NCBI GenBank assembly: GCA_037447655.1
Contig: JBBHKE010003383.1
Location: 137,880 to 201,879 of the forward strand
Direction: 5' to 3'
Length of the DNA: 64,000 bases
Source of the DNA: Zygnema cylindricum
Taxonomy: Eukaryota > Streptophyta > Zygnematophyceae > Zygnematales > Zygnemataceae
Below, piece by piece: positions 10,125-20,150 of this stretch. The position numbers and the translations under genes are program-made. The notes beneath the pieces were generated by a model. That model was not told the DNA's origin, made no database searches, and saw only the letters and a program-made list of their open reading frames with translations. The stretch's first letter is position 1, and the number at the start of each line of letters is the position of its first letter.

Positions 10125-11070
10125 GGTATTTTCTAGGTCTTAATTAGGTAAAACAACTAAAAGAAAAGCACAGGCGGCCTGACTCCACCTTCTCTCTCTA
10201 GCCCCCATATTTATTGTAGTCGCTGAAGGAGAGAGAGGGCGGTGGAGCCATGGCTGCCTCAGCTCCATAGGCAGGACTAAAGAGTGACCTAAGTCACTCG
10301 CAACAAAAAGGTTGAGTCCGGCAGGGGTGGAACCTCCGACCAGCAGAGCGAGAAGTAGCCGTCAGCTCTTACCAGTCTGTCGTAGTAGTCCATTAGGATA
10401 CATAGTGTTTGATAGCTATTTAAACATTAGAAAGATCATTAATTCGTTCAACGGAATATTAATTAGGACAGAAACTAGTTGAGTTTGAGTGCGTACGAAA
10501 CAAATGTACCGGACATTTGTTATTTTGGACCGCGAACATTAAAACTCGGTTTGGATCCGGCGGTCCGCATCATCGTCGCGATCCCGGAAAAGCCGCCTTG
10601 GCGATTTTCGGACGTGACATGACCACTCGACACGTGGCAAGATATTATTGGGAAGCGGGAATCCCGAGGAGCGCGAAAACAAGTCTGGAGGAGACAGACG
10701 TCCACTCCATGGCCTTGTCGTACACAGGCCGTACAGAAAGTACATCGGCCCTAATACCTTTCTGTACTGCACAGTCTTTTGATTGATTCGTACATCAGTA
10801 GATAGGGGTTGTGAGAAGGGTTTGGGACTTAGAGGATTGAGGAGGTAGCCGCCTCTCTCCCAAAAACTTCTATAAAAACTGGCATCTTCGCCACTTCATA
10901 ATTAATTGCCTGGTTGGGCATTTTCAGTGATTCTTTTTTCTGTGGACTAACGGGAGTCCAAACTGCACAGGGTTGCAATTAGATTAACTATTTGTCTGCG
11001 TGGGTGGCAGTGATCCAAGTTGAAAGAGGGCTAGCCAAAAGCTATCTAGAGGCTTCCTGAATTCAGTGAT
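10125..11070 (+). repeat. R repeat copy 4, with promoter-like segment
   Basis: Same orientation as copy 3: TATTTTCTAGGTCTTAATT at 10129, the 'gagccatggctgcctcagc' block at 10245, the tRNA-like block at about 10305-10395, TCGTACACAGGCCGTACAGA at 10718, and TTCAGTGATTCTTTTTTCTG at 10923. It ends near GAGGCTTCCTGAATTC (11050). A TATA-like TCTATAAAAAC lies at 10870, 60 bp before the conserved TTCAGTGATTC block and about 200 bp before transposase coding sequence. The R unit might therefore supply a promoter, as an LTR would. Confidence 0.65.
10870..10880 (+). promoter_or_regulatory. TATA-like box inside R copy 4
   Basis: TCTATAAAAAC preceded by a purine-rich stretch. The matching place in copy 3 is TTTGTACAAATTGG (9191), which is not a TATA box, so the signal is not conserved in all copies. 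A role is inferred only from its position upstream of transposase sequence. Confidence 0.3.
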
Positions 11071-11556
11071 CCAATGGGGGACACAGAATTGCAAGGCGAT
11101 GGAGGGTCGAAAGGAAAGGGTGGCGGTTCTTAAAGGGATAAGGGAAACTACTCTCACCTTATCTACTTCGGGTTTTAGAAAGAGGAGCGTGGCGGTAACA
11201 AGGCGTTACCAGGAATGGGTAGGAAGGAGCTACAATGGGTGACGAAGGTTCACAACGAGTTAGTGGACGAATTCTTTTGATTCCAAAAGGCGGGCATGAA
11301 AATGCGAACATCAATTGTGGGTAAAATGGCTAATTTCATCATTGTCGTAATGAAGATGAATGGTGCGCCGGAATTTATCGACGGTAATGGTGAAGTGATC
11401 GACATTAGAATCACTCGGCGTTGGATTCAACGCTTTTTCGAAAAGTTGTCGCCCGAGCTCAAAAAGGCAAAATACAATTAAGTCCGGAGAAGAAGGAATA
11501 CATCGAGAGGACCGTGGCATATAACATGGGCGTATTAAAAAGAGGATTTCTATCGG
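11070..11556 (+). pseudogene. Pogo-like transposase, middle part (broken)
   Basis: Two frames together recover a continuous match to the middle of the DDE_1 transposase whose first exon is at 3200. First comes NCKAMEGRKERVAVLKGIRE and GFRKRSVAVT. After a frameshift near 11195-11205 it continues ALPGMGRKELQWVTKVHNEL and KAGMKMRTSIV, then the helix-turn-helix-like ITRRWIQRFFEK. A second shift near 11455-11465 leads to KIQLSPEKKEYIERTVAYN and GVLKRGFLSG. An in-frame TGA at 11278-11280 sits where the family has an ordinary residue (DEFF-stop-FQKAG). The exon ends at a donor TCGG|GTAAGC (11556/11557). The gene is therefore inactive in this copy. The region after the last break is duplicated at 12796-13060. 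Confidence 0.65.
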
Positions 11557-11669
11557 GTAAGCCTCGTATTTTCCTTCCCTTTGTTGCTTCATATCATATA
11601 AAGTTTATAATTTAGTATCCTTTTCGTGCTTAATGAGGGAAACCAGTGTGTAAAGGACATTTGTGTTGT

Positions 11670-12795
11670 TTTTTGAAGTTTCAGTTTCGTACGTGCGTGC
11701 GCATGTTTGCGTGCGTACGTAAATACTGAAAGTAAGGCGGTGGTACGAAAGGATTTACGGGTTTGGGGTAGAAGCAAAATGAATTTAAAGTGACGTAAAG
11801 TACAAATTGAGTGACGCGAAGAAGCGTACGAAAAATTACGGAATGCGAAATAGAAATGGACGGCGGATCGCTTCGCGATTCGATTTCAAATATTCGAAGG
11901 ATTTGAAATAACGCCGGCCATACGAAACATAATGCGACAGACCGCATTTATTAAATGTGACGCCGCCGGTACGGAGCGTCGTATTTTGACAGGTGTACTT
12001 CAAATTTGGCACGTGAGATGTACATCGAAGTACGTGGTTTCATACGAACATGATTTGGATAGTACGGTTTGATTTCGGCAGGTGGTTCAAACTACACGTG
12101 GAGGGCGAACGGTGTCCGCCGATATTTTCAAGGGATCGCATTGTTTGATGACGTGTTATCAAGTGGATCGTACTTTTGTGAAGTCGGTTCACTGCGTGGT
12201 TTCGTCTACAAGTGACTGAGCAAGTTGTCACTTAGCGGCCGAATTTTGCGGACGCGTCGGTGTACATATTTGAAGAAACATTTTCTTTTCGTATGTGTAT
12301 TAATAAATTAGAGTTGATTATGATGTTTATATTTATGTGGTCAATTAAGGTTTCGACAGTTTAATTTGTGTGTCGTATTTGCAGACAAGTGTACGCTTAC
12401 GATTGCTTGACTTTCAGGTGTACGCTTACGATTAGTTTATTCTTAATAATAGGTTATCATGATTTAATACGACTTAGTGGAAGCTACACTGGATACTTTG
12501 ACAGTTAGAGATTTGTTAACAGCTCACAAGTGTATATATAGCAATGAGCTTTGTTAGGAATGAAATCAATGCTGGTTAGTAAAGTGGGGACCAAAGATGT
12601 AGTATTTTAGGGTTGTCGATTAGGTCATGCACTTTGAATGATATAATGATTATTTGATTATACTTTTGTTTATGTGTGATGCATTTGTTTGTTATTATTT
12701 ATTTATGTTATTTTATATATGTTTGATATGCATTGTTTATGCATTTGTCCTAGGGTTTGTTTATGTCGAATATTCCATCAAACCTTAGTTGTTGT
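11670..12795. other. Insert between duplicated transposase exons
   Basis: About 1.1 kb with no convincing coding sequence. It includes an alternating GTGCGTGCG/CGTACG stretch at 11690-11720 and AT-rich DNA from 12280. It separates two copies of the same exon and intron start, so it was either inserted or is part of the duplicated unit. Confidence 0.45.
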
Positions 12796-13060
12796 CACGC
12801 GGCGTTTGATTCAACGCTTTTTCGAAAAGCATAGCATTGTCGCCTGAGCCCAAAAGGGCAAACTATAATTAAGTCCGGAGAAGGAGGAATACATCGAGAG
12901 GAGCGTGGCATATCACATGGCCGTTTTAAAAAGGGGATTTCTATCAGGTAAGCCTCGTATTTTCCTTCCTTTTGTTGCTTCTTATCATATTAAGTAAATT
13001 ATTTAGTATCCTTTCCGTGCTTGTTGAGAGAAATGAGTGTGAAAAGGACATTTGTTGTCT
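12796..13060 (+). pseudogene. Duplicated transposase exon with its splice donor
   Basis: This repeats 11411-11669 at high identity: the GGCGTT(G/T)GATTCAACGC start, the AGTCCGGAGAAG(A/G)AGGAATA block, the donor TCAG|GTAAGCCTC, and about 100 bp of the following intron. Coding sequence is again broken before the LSPEKEEYIER-like part. It is a partial tandem duplication inside the decayed transposase gene; only one copy could be used in any product. Confidence 0.65.
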
Positions 13061-13179
13061 TAGTAACCCCCTAACTTTTTAAAGATGACTACAATGTAAA
13101 CCAACAATGTTATTCCTTACATTATACAAACTTGTGTTTTGTTTTCTTTTGTGTTTTTATATTTTTTTGGTGGATAATT

Positions 13180-13434
13180 GGTCGTTTTAACGAGGACTTG
13201 GTGGAGAACATGGACGAAACCCACTTAATTGTAAATATCGACAACAAGAAAACTTTGGGCTTTCGCGGCAACGAGGTTTTAAGATACGTCGACGTTTTGG
13301 GTGGTGGAGAGTCCATGACTTTGATGGTACGACTCACGGGAGGAGCGAATGCACGAATCCAGTCTCCGATGATAATATTTACAAACAGCGGTCGAAATTA
13401 CCCGATAAAGGGCCTTGCCGACGATGTACCGGGT
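13180..13434 (+). pseudogene. Pogo-like transposase, first catalytic Asp exon
   Basis: The open frame reads NEDLVENMDETHLIVNIDN, then KTLGFRGNEVLRYVDVLGGG and NYPIKGLADDVPG. It ends at a clean donor CCGG|GTAAGTC (13434/13435). MDET carries the first catalytic aspartate of the DDE triad in Tc1/mariner-pogo enzymes, and the GGGES-TLMVRL stretch is the adjoining RNase H-fold strand. No AG acceptor lies close upstream in a usable phase, so the left border is uncertain and may have been lost. The following intron (13435-13638) is CT-rich and ends CTATTTTAG. Confidence 0.7.
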
Positions 13435-13638
13435 AAGTCTCATTATATTTGAATCTTTGAAATATTGTTCAACTTTGTTATTTTCCTATATTCTTTACGT
13501 ATTCCTCTCTATGCAAATATGAGTTTCCCCTCTCTTCCTCTCCCTCTCTGCCCCTTATCGGCCTCCTCTCCCTAAACCTCTTTCTCTCCCCATCACGTAA
13601 CTCACCCCCTCCCCCTCTCCTTTATTTTTTCCTATTTT

Positions 13639-14340
13639 AGGAGTTTGCTACCGAAATGGCCCCAAAGGATGGAATGATAAAACCGTATTTCTGCAATGGG
13701 TAGAAGAGCCGAGGTCTTTCCAAGGAGACCACGAAAGACGTGAAAAAATAGTATTCCTTGACAAGTGTGGCGGGCACAACAATTCCGAGGAGTTGAGTCG
13801 AGTATTACTTGCGAAGAGGACTATATCCACTTCTTCCCTCCTTGCGCGACTCACCTCGTGCAACCCGCTGACTCCTTCGTCATTTCCAAAATTAAGGAGG
13901 TTTGGTCACAAAAATGGGAGGATTGGAAAATGAACGCGATCAAGAAGCACGCGTGGTCCCATCCGAGTGGCAAGGGTAGGTCCGAGAAGCTACTCGGCCC
14001 CGAGAAGGCCTTCTTCCTTAAATTGGTTCGCGATTCAATTCGCGAAGTCAACGCAATGAAGGACAATCAAGGGATGGGTTACGCACGTAAAGCTATGATT
14101 CAGTGCAGCTTGTCATTGAAGGACGGGAAATGGGAGGAGAAAATGCTCACTCTGGATTTACAAGTCATCATCATGAAATGGCGGTGCCATTTTTAAGGCG
14201 ATGAGGTGCCAATTCCTTCTACATCGGCACGAGATTTTGTACGATGCATTCAAGATGCCAACACTCGGGAGGATCAAGTCCTTGACGACGCGGAATGGGA
14301 GAACGAAGATTTTGAGTCTTTTCATAGAGAAGTGGTTTAA
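13639..14340 (+). pseudogene. Pogo-like transposase, catalytic core and C-terminus (broken)
   Basis: After the acceptor at 13638 the frame resumes GVCYRNGPKGWNDKTVFLQW and reaches IVFLDKCGGHNNSEE (second catalytic Asp, then GGHN). A one-base shift near 13795 moves to the frame HFFPPCATHLVQPADSFVIS, whose PAD holds the third Asp of the DDD triad. This is followed by KIKEVWSQKWEDWKM and GYARKAMIQCSLSLKDGKWE. A TAA at 14194 lies where the reading would otherwise continue in the same frame (GDEVPIPSTSARDFV to an acidic tail) until TAA 14338-14340. One frameshift and one nonsense codon in this exon make the copy non-functional, although all three acidic positions survive. Confidence 0.75.
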
Positions 14341-14683
14341 TTAGTGAAGTGGGAATGGGGGTTAGCATAAAATTATAGAACTTATGTTTTTGAGTTAATT
14401 TTTTTTAGGTAGTTTTCGGTGGTTAGTGTGGTAATTGTACTTAGCGTTGATCAAAGTATGTCGCATAAATTGTATCCGTGATAAGTTGAATATAATCATA
14501 TCCTTCTTTGTTTTTCATTTTGAAGTTTGATATTGAAAATGATCGATTGGAAAAAAACTCGAATGACATTGGATGTTAATGATGTTTTCAATGTATTTTG
14601 GGAATCATGTGTTTCATGTTGTATTCCATGTTGGGCGACGAATGCCGTGAATCGCTAAGTCAGATCCGACATTTAGACTGCTC
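14341..14683. other. 3' flank of the transposase, no gene
   Basis: AT-rich, with no supported feature. A lone GGGCGACGAATG at 14633 precedes the third palindrome cluster. Confidence 0.4.
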
Positions 14684-14824
14684 CAGCGACGAGACAATCT
14701 CGTCGCTGAAATTTACAAATTCGGCACCACAATTCAGCGACGAGAAGGTCTTGTCGCTGAATGGTAAATCTGATGGTAAACATAATTTTTACCATTCAGC
14801 GACGAAAATGTGTCGTCGCTGAAC
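14684..14824. repeat. GCGACGA palindrome cluster 3
   Basis: Three stem-forming units in 141 bp: CAGCGACGAGACAATCTCGT and following bases (14684-14709), CAGCGACGAGAAGGTCTTGT and following bases (14735-14761), and CAGCGACGAAAATGTGTCGT and following bases (14798-14824). The second and third are also joined by a longer inverted repeat, GTCGCTGAATGGTAAA at 14754 and its complement ending at 14803. All share the core of clusters 1 and 2. Confidence 0.8.
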
Positions 14825-15012
14825 GATACAACTTTAGCTATATTATAAATAGAAGCCATACATAGCCATATTTAATGGACTATACCGTAAATATACTTCT
14901 CTGTGATGTGAAGCACGCGTAGTCTTTACACAGACAATTGTATTCCAGATTTATTAATACAAAAATAAATTGTGTTCCGGATTTATTTTTTTCTTCCGAA
15001 ATAGTAAACAAA

Positions 15013-15760
15013 ACATCCACTTCTTCTCTTCTGTTTGGTCCACCGAATTCAAAAAATCAAAGTTGTTACGTGAGCGAGAAGTCAAGTAGGTCCGGTACGT
15101 TTCGGTACAGTTGAGTAATCGTGAAGGTACATTTGTGTAGACGTCAAGTTATATTTGCGTAGACGTCAAAAATTGGTCATTGACTTGTACCGTACGGCAA
15201 GTCAAGTTGTCGCAGATTTTGAGTAAATGTCACGTAGTGAATTACGACCGTTGATTAAGGTTACGTAGGTCACAAGTTAAGATTGTACTCCTTTGCGTGA
15301 TACAAAATAAGCGTAGGACCTACGTCACCTACCCATATAAAATGTACTCCTGCTTACATTGAAAATCAATAATCAATCTACTGAATGATTCTCCCAACAT
15401 TTTGCTTACATTGAAAATCAATAATCAATATACTGAATGATTCTCTCCACATTCTCTCCACATTTTGCTTACATTGAAAATCAATAATCAATCTACTGAA
15501 TGATTCTCTCCACATTTTCCTTGCTGTTATTTTTGCACTGAGTGCTTATTTTGTCGTGTCATTAATTTATCTTGAGTGCTTATTTTGTCGTGTCATTAAC
15601 TTATCTTCCTTCTTTGTTCAGTTATTAAGCTTTGCATTCTCATATAGAGATTTGTTTTCCTTAGCTTCCTATCTTGTAATTGGATGATCCTATGGCCACT
15701 ATTTCGGAATCTCAACAAAAAGAACATCCACTTCTTCTCTTCCGTTTGGTCCACCGAATT
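15013..15760. repeat. Segment flanked by about 40-bp direct repeats
   Basis: ACATCCACTTCTTCTCTTCT and the following 'gtttggtccaccgaatt' occur at 15013-15050 and again, with two changes, at 15723-15762. The 660 bp between are non-coding. They could mark an ancient insertion or a recombination product. The tandem 52-63 bp repeat described next lies inside. Confidence 0.55.
15351..15519. repeat. Triple tandem repeat, 52-63 bp units
   Basis: Units begin TGCTTACATTGAAAATCAAT at 15351, 15403 and 15466, and each contains AATCAAT(C/A)TACTGAATGATT. The second unit carries an extra CATTCTCTCCA duplication. A separate 26-bp doublet, GAGTGCTTATTTTGTCGTGT and following bases, lies at about 15540-15605. 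There are no unique spacers, so it is not CRISPR-like. Confidence 0.85.
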
Positions 15761-15763
15761 TAA

Positions 15764-16590
15764 AATTGACAATCATCAGTCAATTTTTTGTATAGTCTTT
15801 GCTTTTTACATCTCGGTAATATAATAATTCTCAAGTACCAATTTTTTTTTATGTCATTATCAAAATAACATCGGATCATAATTTTTTTAACAATCAAAAG
15901 CATAATCTAGAAACATAAATCAAATGCATATGTAGAATACAAAACCCAAAAATCACAAATAAAACACATAAACAAAAAAATGGACAACTTAAAATAATAC
16001 CATAATCGACAAATCGCTTTCTTTTATATTCCTTTCACAGGGCATATAAATATTGTACAAAAATTGGCAAATGTACATTTTAACCATAGCTATGGAATCG
16101 TATACAGAAATAATTGATAACGTATCTCGGAAAAATACCGATGTAAAAACATAGTAAAAACATAAAAAAAAATACTCCTTCCTAGATTTCTCCAAATCCT
16201 ATTAGCTTTTGTCATTTTTCGAATAAAAATCTAAACACACTAAAAATCTATGCAACTCTTACAATCCCTATTTTAAAATCACTCTTTTTTTCTTTCCCCT
16301 TTTTCCTTTCTCACCTCTACTCTTTTTCTTTCCTCACCTCCCTCTTCCCTCTCCTCCCTCACTTTCTCCATCTCGATCAAACTTTTTCTTTTATACTTCG
16401 CTTTCATGCTCATTTGGTTGCAAATGTAGATGTAATAAAATGTACGTCACAACTGCAAATACGATAACAAAAAAACGACATAGAAATTAGCAACCACAAA
16501 TAAAATAAATGAAATGTAAATCGAAACAAACAAACAAAAAAACAATAAAACGAAAAATACAAAAAACAAAACAACTTGAATGAAATAAGT
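15764..16590. other. AT-rich, no gene seen
   Basis: Only short frames with no coding features. The minus-strand frame at 15989-16195 is AT-driven. A CT-rich run lies at 16280-16370. Confidence 0.5.
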
Positions 16591-16594
16591 TCAT

Positions 16595-17160
16595 GATGGC
16601 TAGGAAAAGGGAGTGGGATAGAGCGAAGGAGGGGGGGCGGCATTTAAGGGGGATGGGAGGGAAGGGAGGAACTTTGAGAGGGGCGCGATCGGTTTCTTCA
16701 GTGTGAGAAGGAGGGGAAGTGATAAAAATATAGGAAGAGAGGGATTCACGGATTTAGAGAGGCAAATTATGAGGGAGAGAGGGGGAGAGGCAAATTGAGA
16801 GGGAGAGAGGCAAGGTGGAGAGATAGAAGAGTAGGGGGAGAACGGAAGTGATATCAAAAATAAAAGTGGGATGCAGATTAAGAGTGAGCAGGATTGGCTC
16901 CGTGAGAGGTGAGAATGACCCTAAGAAGACAAAAAAGATGGATAAAAATATAGGGGGAGAAAAGGGATTAACAAATAAGGAGAGGCAAATCGAGAGGGCG
17001 AGAGGGGGAAAGGAGGAAAAGAGAAAGGGCGGCAGAGGTAGGGAGAGAGGAGGGGAAAGGAGGGGGAGGTGGAGCAAGCCTATGGGGAGATGGGGAGGCA
17101 AGAAATATGGCAAGGGAGAGGGACACGCAAATCGGGAGAGGGAGCATTTTTCACCATAGA
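16595..17160. repeat. Purine-rich low-complexity block
   Basis: Plus strand dominated by GAGGGAGAG, GGGGGAG and AAGGAGGAAA motifs, with imperfect units such as AGGCAAATTGAGAGGGAGAG (16786) and AGGCAAATCGAGAGGGCGAG (16983). It resembles the 5870-6590 block in composition but not in unit sequence. Long frames on either strand (Pro/Leu/Ser on minus, Arg/Glu/Gly on plus) are artefacts of the bias. Confidence 0.75.
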
Positions 17161-17946
17161 TTTAGGAAGATACGGAGGAGACAACGTGGGTGGAGGAAGC
17201 AATGGCAGGTCTATCGATAGGGAGGAAACAAAACTTAGTGAGAGGTAATAATGAGATGACAATTTTGTGAGAGAGAAAAAGAGATGGAGAAAGCGATATG
17301 TAGAGAACGTGTGAGGAAAAGGGTGAGAAATATGGATGGCGTGTACAAAAGGAAGTAAGAAGGGATTGTTGACGTCCATGAAATGGAATCCATGGATGAA
17401 AAGTGAAGCACGCGGCGGCGCTTTCGCCTGCTTCCTGGTGAATCGATTGAATTTTTAATCAGAATGACGACGTAGGCGCCGACGTAATATCACCAACGCC
17501 AAATGTTGTTATTGTATTCTATTTAATTCAATGAATAACCCCAGTTTGAGGTTTTTTTGCCACATCAACCCATATTAACATAAACATTTACTATATTTTA
17601 TGTTCGGCACCATTTTACAATAAACTTTTATGCTAAATGGGACAATTATCACCTTAATATCAGAAACATTTACGTCAAATTATCCAAAACCACAAAATAG
17701 CATTAATATTCACTGTAACTGATTACTATGAACTTACTTGGAGTTGATACCGTAAATATCAAAGTTTACAATTATACGCCGACACGACATTTGACACAGT
17801 TGTGTTATTTACTAAATTAAACAACGTTACACGTGCGAATTTGTTTGATATTCACATTGTAGAAACATGGTTGTTGGACGAATATGTTCGAACGTGATAT
17901 TTGACGACCCGATTTCATCCACTAATCAGAGCGCATATTCTCATGC
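17161..17946. other. No gene seen
   Basis: Purine-rich at the left edge, then ordinary AT-rich DNA. No conserved frame, terminus or RNA gene was recognised. Confidence 0.45.
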
Positions 17947-18046
17947 GTTCGCGGTTACTAAAACCCATTAATTAAAGTTTTTCACTTAAAAAGGTTGTTC
18001 GCGGTTACTAAAACCCATTAATTAAAGTTTTTCACTTAAAAAGGTT
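17947..18046. repeat. Perfect 50-bp tandem duplication
   Basis: GTTCGCGGTTACTAAAACCC and the next 30 bases occur twice without a mismatch (17947-17996 and 17997-18046). The perfect identity suggests a recent duplication. Confidence 0.95.
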
Positions 18047-18232
18047 CAATTTTTTACGGTCTGACACTGAAGGTACACAACATTTTTTAAGCGAAATAGT
18101 ACTTTCGTTTTGGAAAAAAACCCTAAATAGCGTACAGAAAAAAATAGAATAAGCTACGCTAATGGAGAATAAAAAAAAAATAGCGGGACAGAATTAGTGT
18201 ACACTACGCTAATAGCGATTGGCGGTGTACTG

Positions 18233-18775
18233 TACACCATGAATCGTTATTAGTGTCAACAACTCTAATTTGGGCAGTTAAAATTTTGATTTTTTTCCTC
18301 GAATAGGATATACAAACCTAATTTTTCCTTGACGTTAATTAAGGTACAGTACAAAATAGCGTAAAGTACGAAAGTAGAATATAATTTAAATAGTGTGGTG
18401 TACGGTCGATGTCAGACCGTACATAATTGTACCTTTTCAAGCGAAAATTTTACAAAAAATGAATTAAATCAGACGCGCACGCATAGAAACGTGCGCTCAA
18501 AAAACGGGATTAGTCTAACACGTAAATTAGTATGACATGTACGGATATTTAAATTTCACGACGGCGTACTATTTCTAATATTTTCTACGGATACATATAT
18601 TAATGTATATAATAGTACAGAAATTATTCCATTTTTAATGTTCCAAATTAGCAATAACGCCGAAATTAGAATACACCACCTTTTTTTTTAATTTCAAATT
18701 CTTAATTAGCATCAATTACGGTAAATTTTCTTCAACACTATTTAAACTTTGACACTAATAACGATTCGCGGTGCA
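18233..18775. mobile_element. 541-bp class TIR element, copy 1
   Basis: Left end TACACCATGAATCGTTATTA and right end TAATAACGATTCGCGGTGCA are near-perfect inverted repeats of about 27 bp. The interior matches 20151-20691 throughout, in inverted orientation. Shared blocks include AACTCTAATTTGGG, TTCCTTGACGTTAATTAAGG, GCGTGCG-type, and the AATTTCAAATTCTTAATTAG end. It is non-coding. A different terminus, CGCTAATAGCGATTGGCGGTGTA, abuts it on the left (18207-18229), so it landed next to or inside an older M1-type element. Confidence 0.8.
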
Positions 18776-19444
18776 GTGTCTCGTTGTAGCTCTGTTTTGG
18801 CGTTTTGCGCCAGATTGTACTATCGCCGACCGTCGGATGGATATGGCTGGAAGTGACGTGGCCTAATAAGATAAGGGCACCGACAATACCAGCATGGGCG
18901 GCACTATTGACCAGCCTAAAGTTTGTACGGATTCAGAGTCAGAAGCTTCCAAAGTCTTTGGCTGTAGATATTTGCCGTAGGATAGAAATATCTGCAGCTG
19001 GTTTTGTACTTCTGTACTTTTGCAATTTTGTATTTTTGTACTAAAAATTATCTAAGATGTTTTAGGATCCCTAGATATCCGTACGGACCAACCAGCTTTT
19101 GGTAATCCGATTCCCATGTTCAACTCGCCATCAGCTTTATCTCGAACGGCTCGTTTACTGTATATTTTGTCTTTTTTGTCACGTTTTTTGGGAACCCTCG
19201 GCCCGGTTCGGATCGGTCTATCCGTTTTATATCAAAATAATAAAATATGACTCTAATAGACGTCATATCTTTTGTCGATACGCCGGAAATATCTACTACA
19301 ATTGGTCGTTTCCGCAAACGGCCACAAACTGACAATCAATGGAAGTAAAAAGCGTAGATGTCCCGTGCGCATATTACGCACGGTATAAACTAACGAATAC
19401 TACGTACGGTACGCATCAAACGCTTTTGAAAAGTTAATAAAATG
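18776..19444. other. No gene seen
   Basis: Two open frames of 77-79 codons (18805-19044, 19099-19332) show no conserved motif, and the second overlaps an equally long minus-strand frame. No RNA gene was recognised. Confidence 0.45.
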
Positions 19445-19788
19445 CGTACCCTGCTTTGTACACGTACACTATTTTTACACAGACGTACAGTGCTCGTCTA
19501 TGTTCGTACATTTTAGGGTTATTTAGGGGAATTTTAGGTTTTCCAAGGTACATGCCGTACTCTCCTTTTTATTTCAGTACGGCTTGCGTAGATATTTCGT
19601 ACTGTTAGGTTTGATAAGGTGCTTTGTACCCGTACATTATTTTTACCCAGACGTACAGTGTTCGTCTATTTTCGTACATTTTAGGGTTACTTAGGGGAAT
19701 TTTAGGGTTTCCAAGAAACATTGCCGTACGCTCCTTTTTATTTCAGTACGGCTTGCGTAGATATTCCGTACGGTTAGGTTTGTTAGGG
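19445..19788. repeat. Tandem duplication, about 168-bp unit
   Basis: The unit starting GCTTTGTAC(A/C)CGTACA and containing TTTTAC(A/C)CAGACGTACAGTG, CGTACATTTTAGGGTTA and TTTATTTCAGTACGGCTTGC is present at about 19453-19620 and 19621-19788, with about a dozen differences. It is not coding. Confidence 0.9.
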
Positions 19789-20150
19789 CACATTTTCATA
19801 TAATTTCGGACATTTGTGTTAAATTTCCGTACTTTTTTAAGATTTTTAAGGATTTGCTAAGATTACGCTTTTCGTACGTTTTTGTACATGGCCGTACAGC
19901 GAAATTTAAACGAATTTTACGAAAAGTATGAAAAAGACGAATATTACGTAGTTTTCGTAAAAAAGTTGAAATCCGTACGAATTGGACATCAACGGTAAAA
20001 AGTACTGTATTCATTATTTTTGCCGTCAGTTTGTACCAGGTTTCTACATTTTTTGTCCACATGTTACTGTGCTGACGTAAGCTCCTGCTCGGAGCAAAAA
20101 CATAGGCTTGGGGGGAAAAATGCTTTTCAAGCCCGTACATCTGATTCCAA
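19789..20150. other. No supported gene
   Basis: A minus-strand frame of 119 codons (20155-19796) lacks features and runs into the TIR of the next element. I treat it as chance. Confidence 0.4.

Noticed and set aside
15351-15519. Regular repeats that might suggest a CRISPR array
   Set aside because: Units are directly adjacent with no unique spacers, and the context is eukaryotic.
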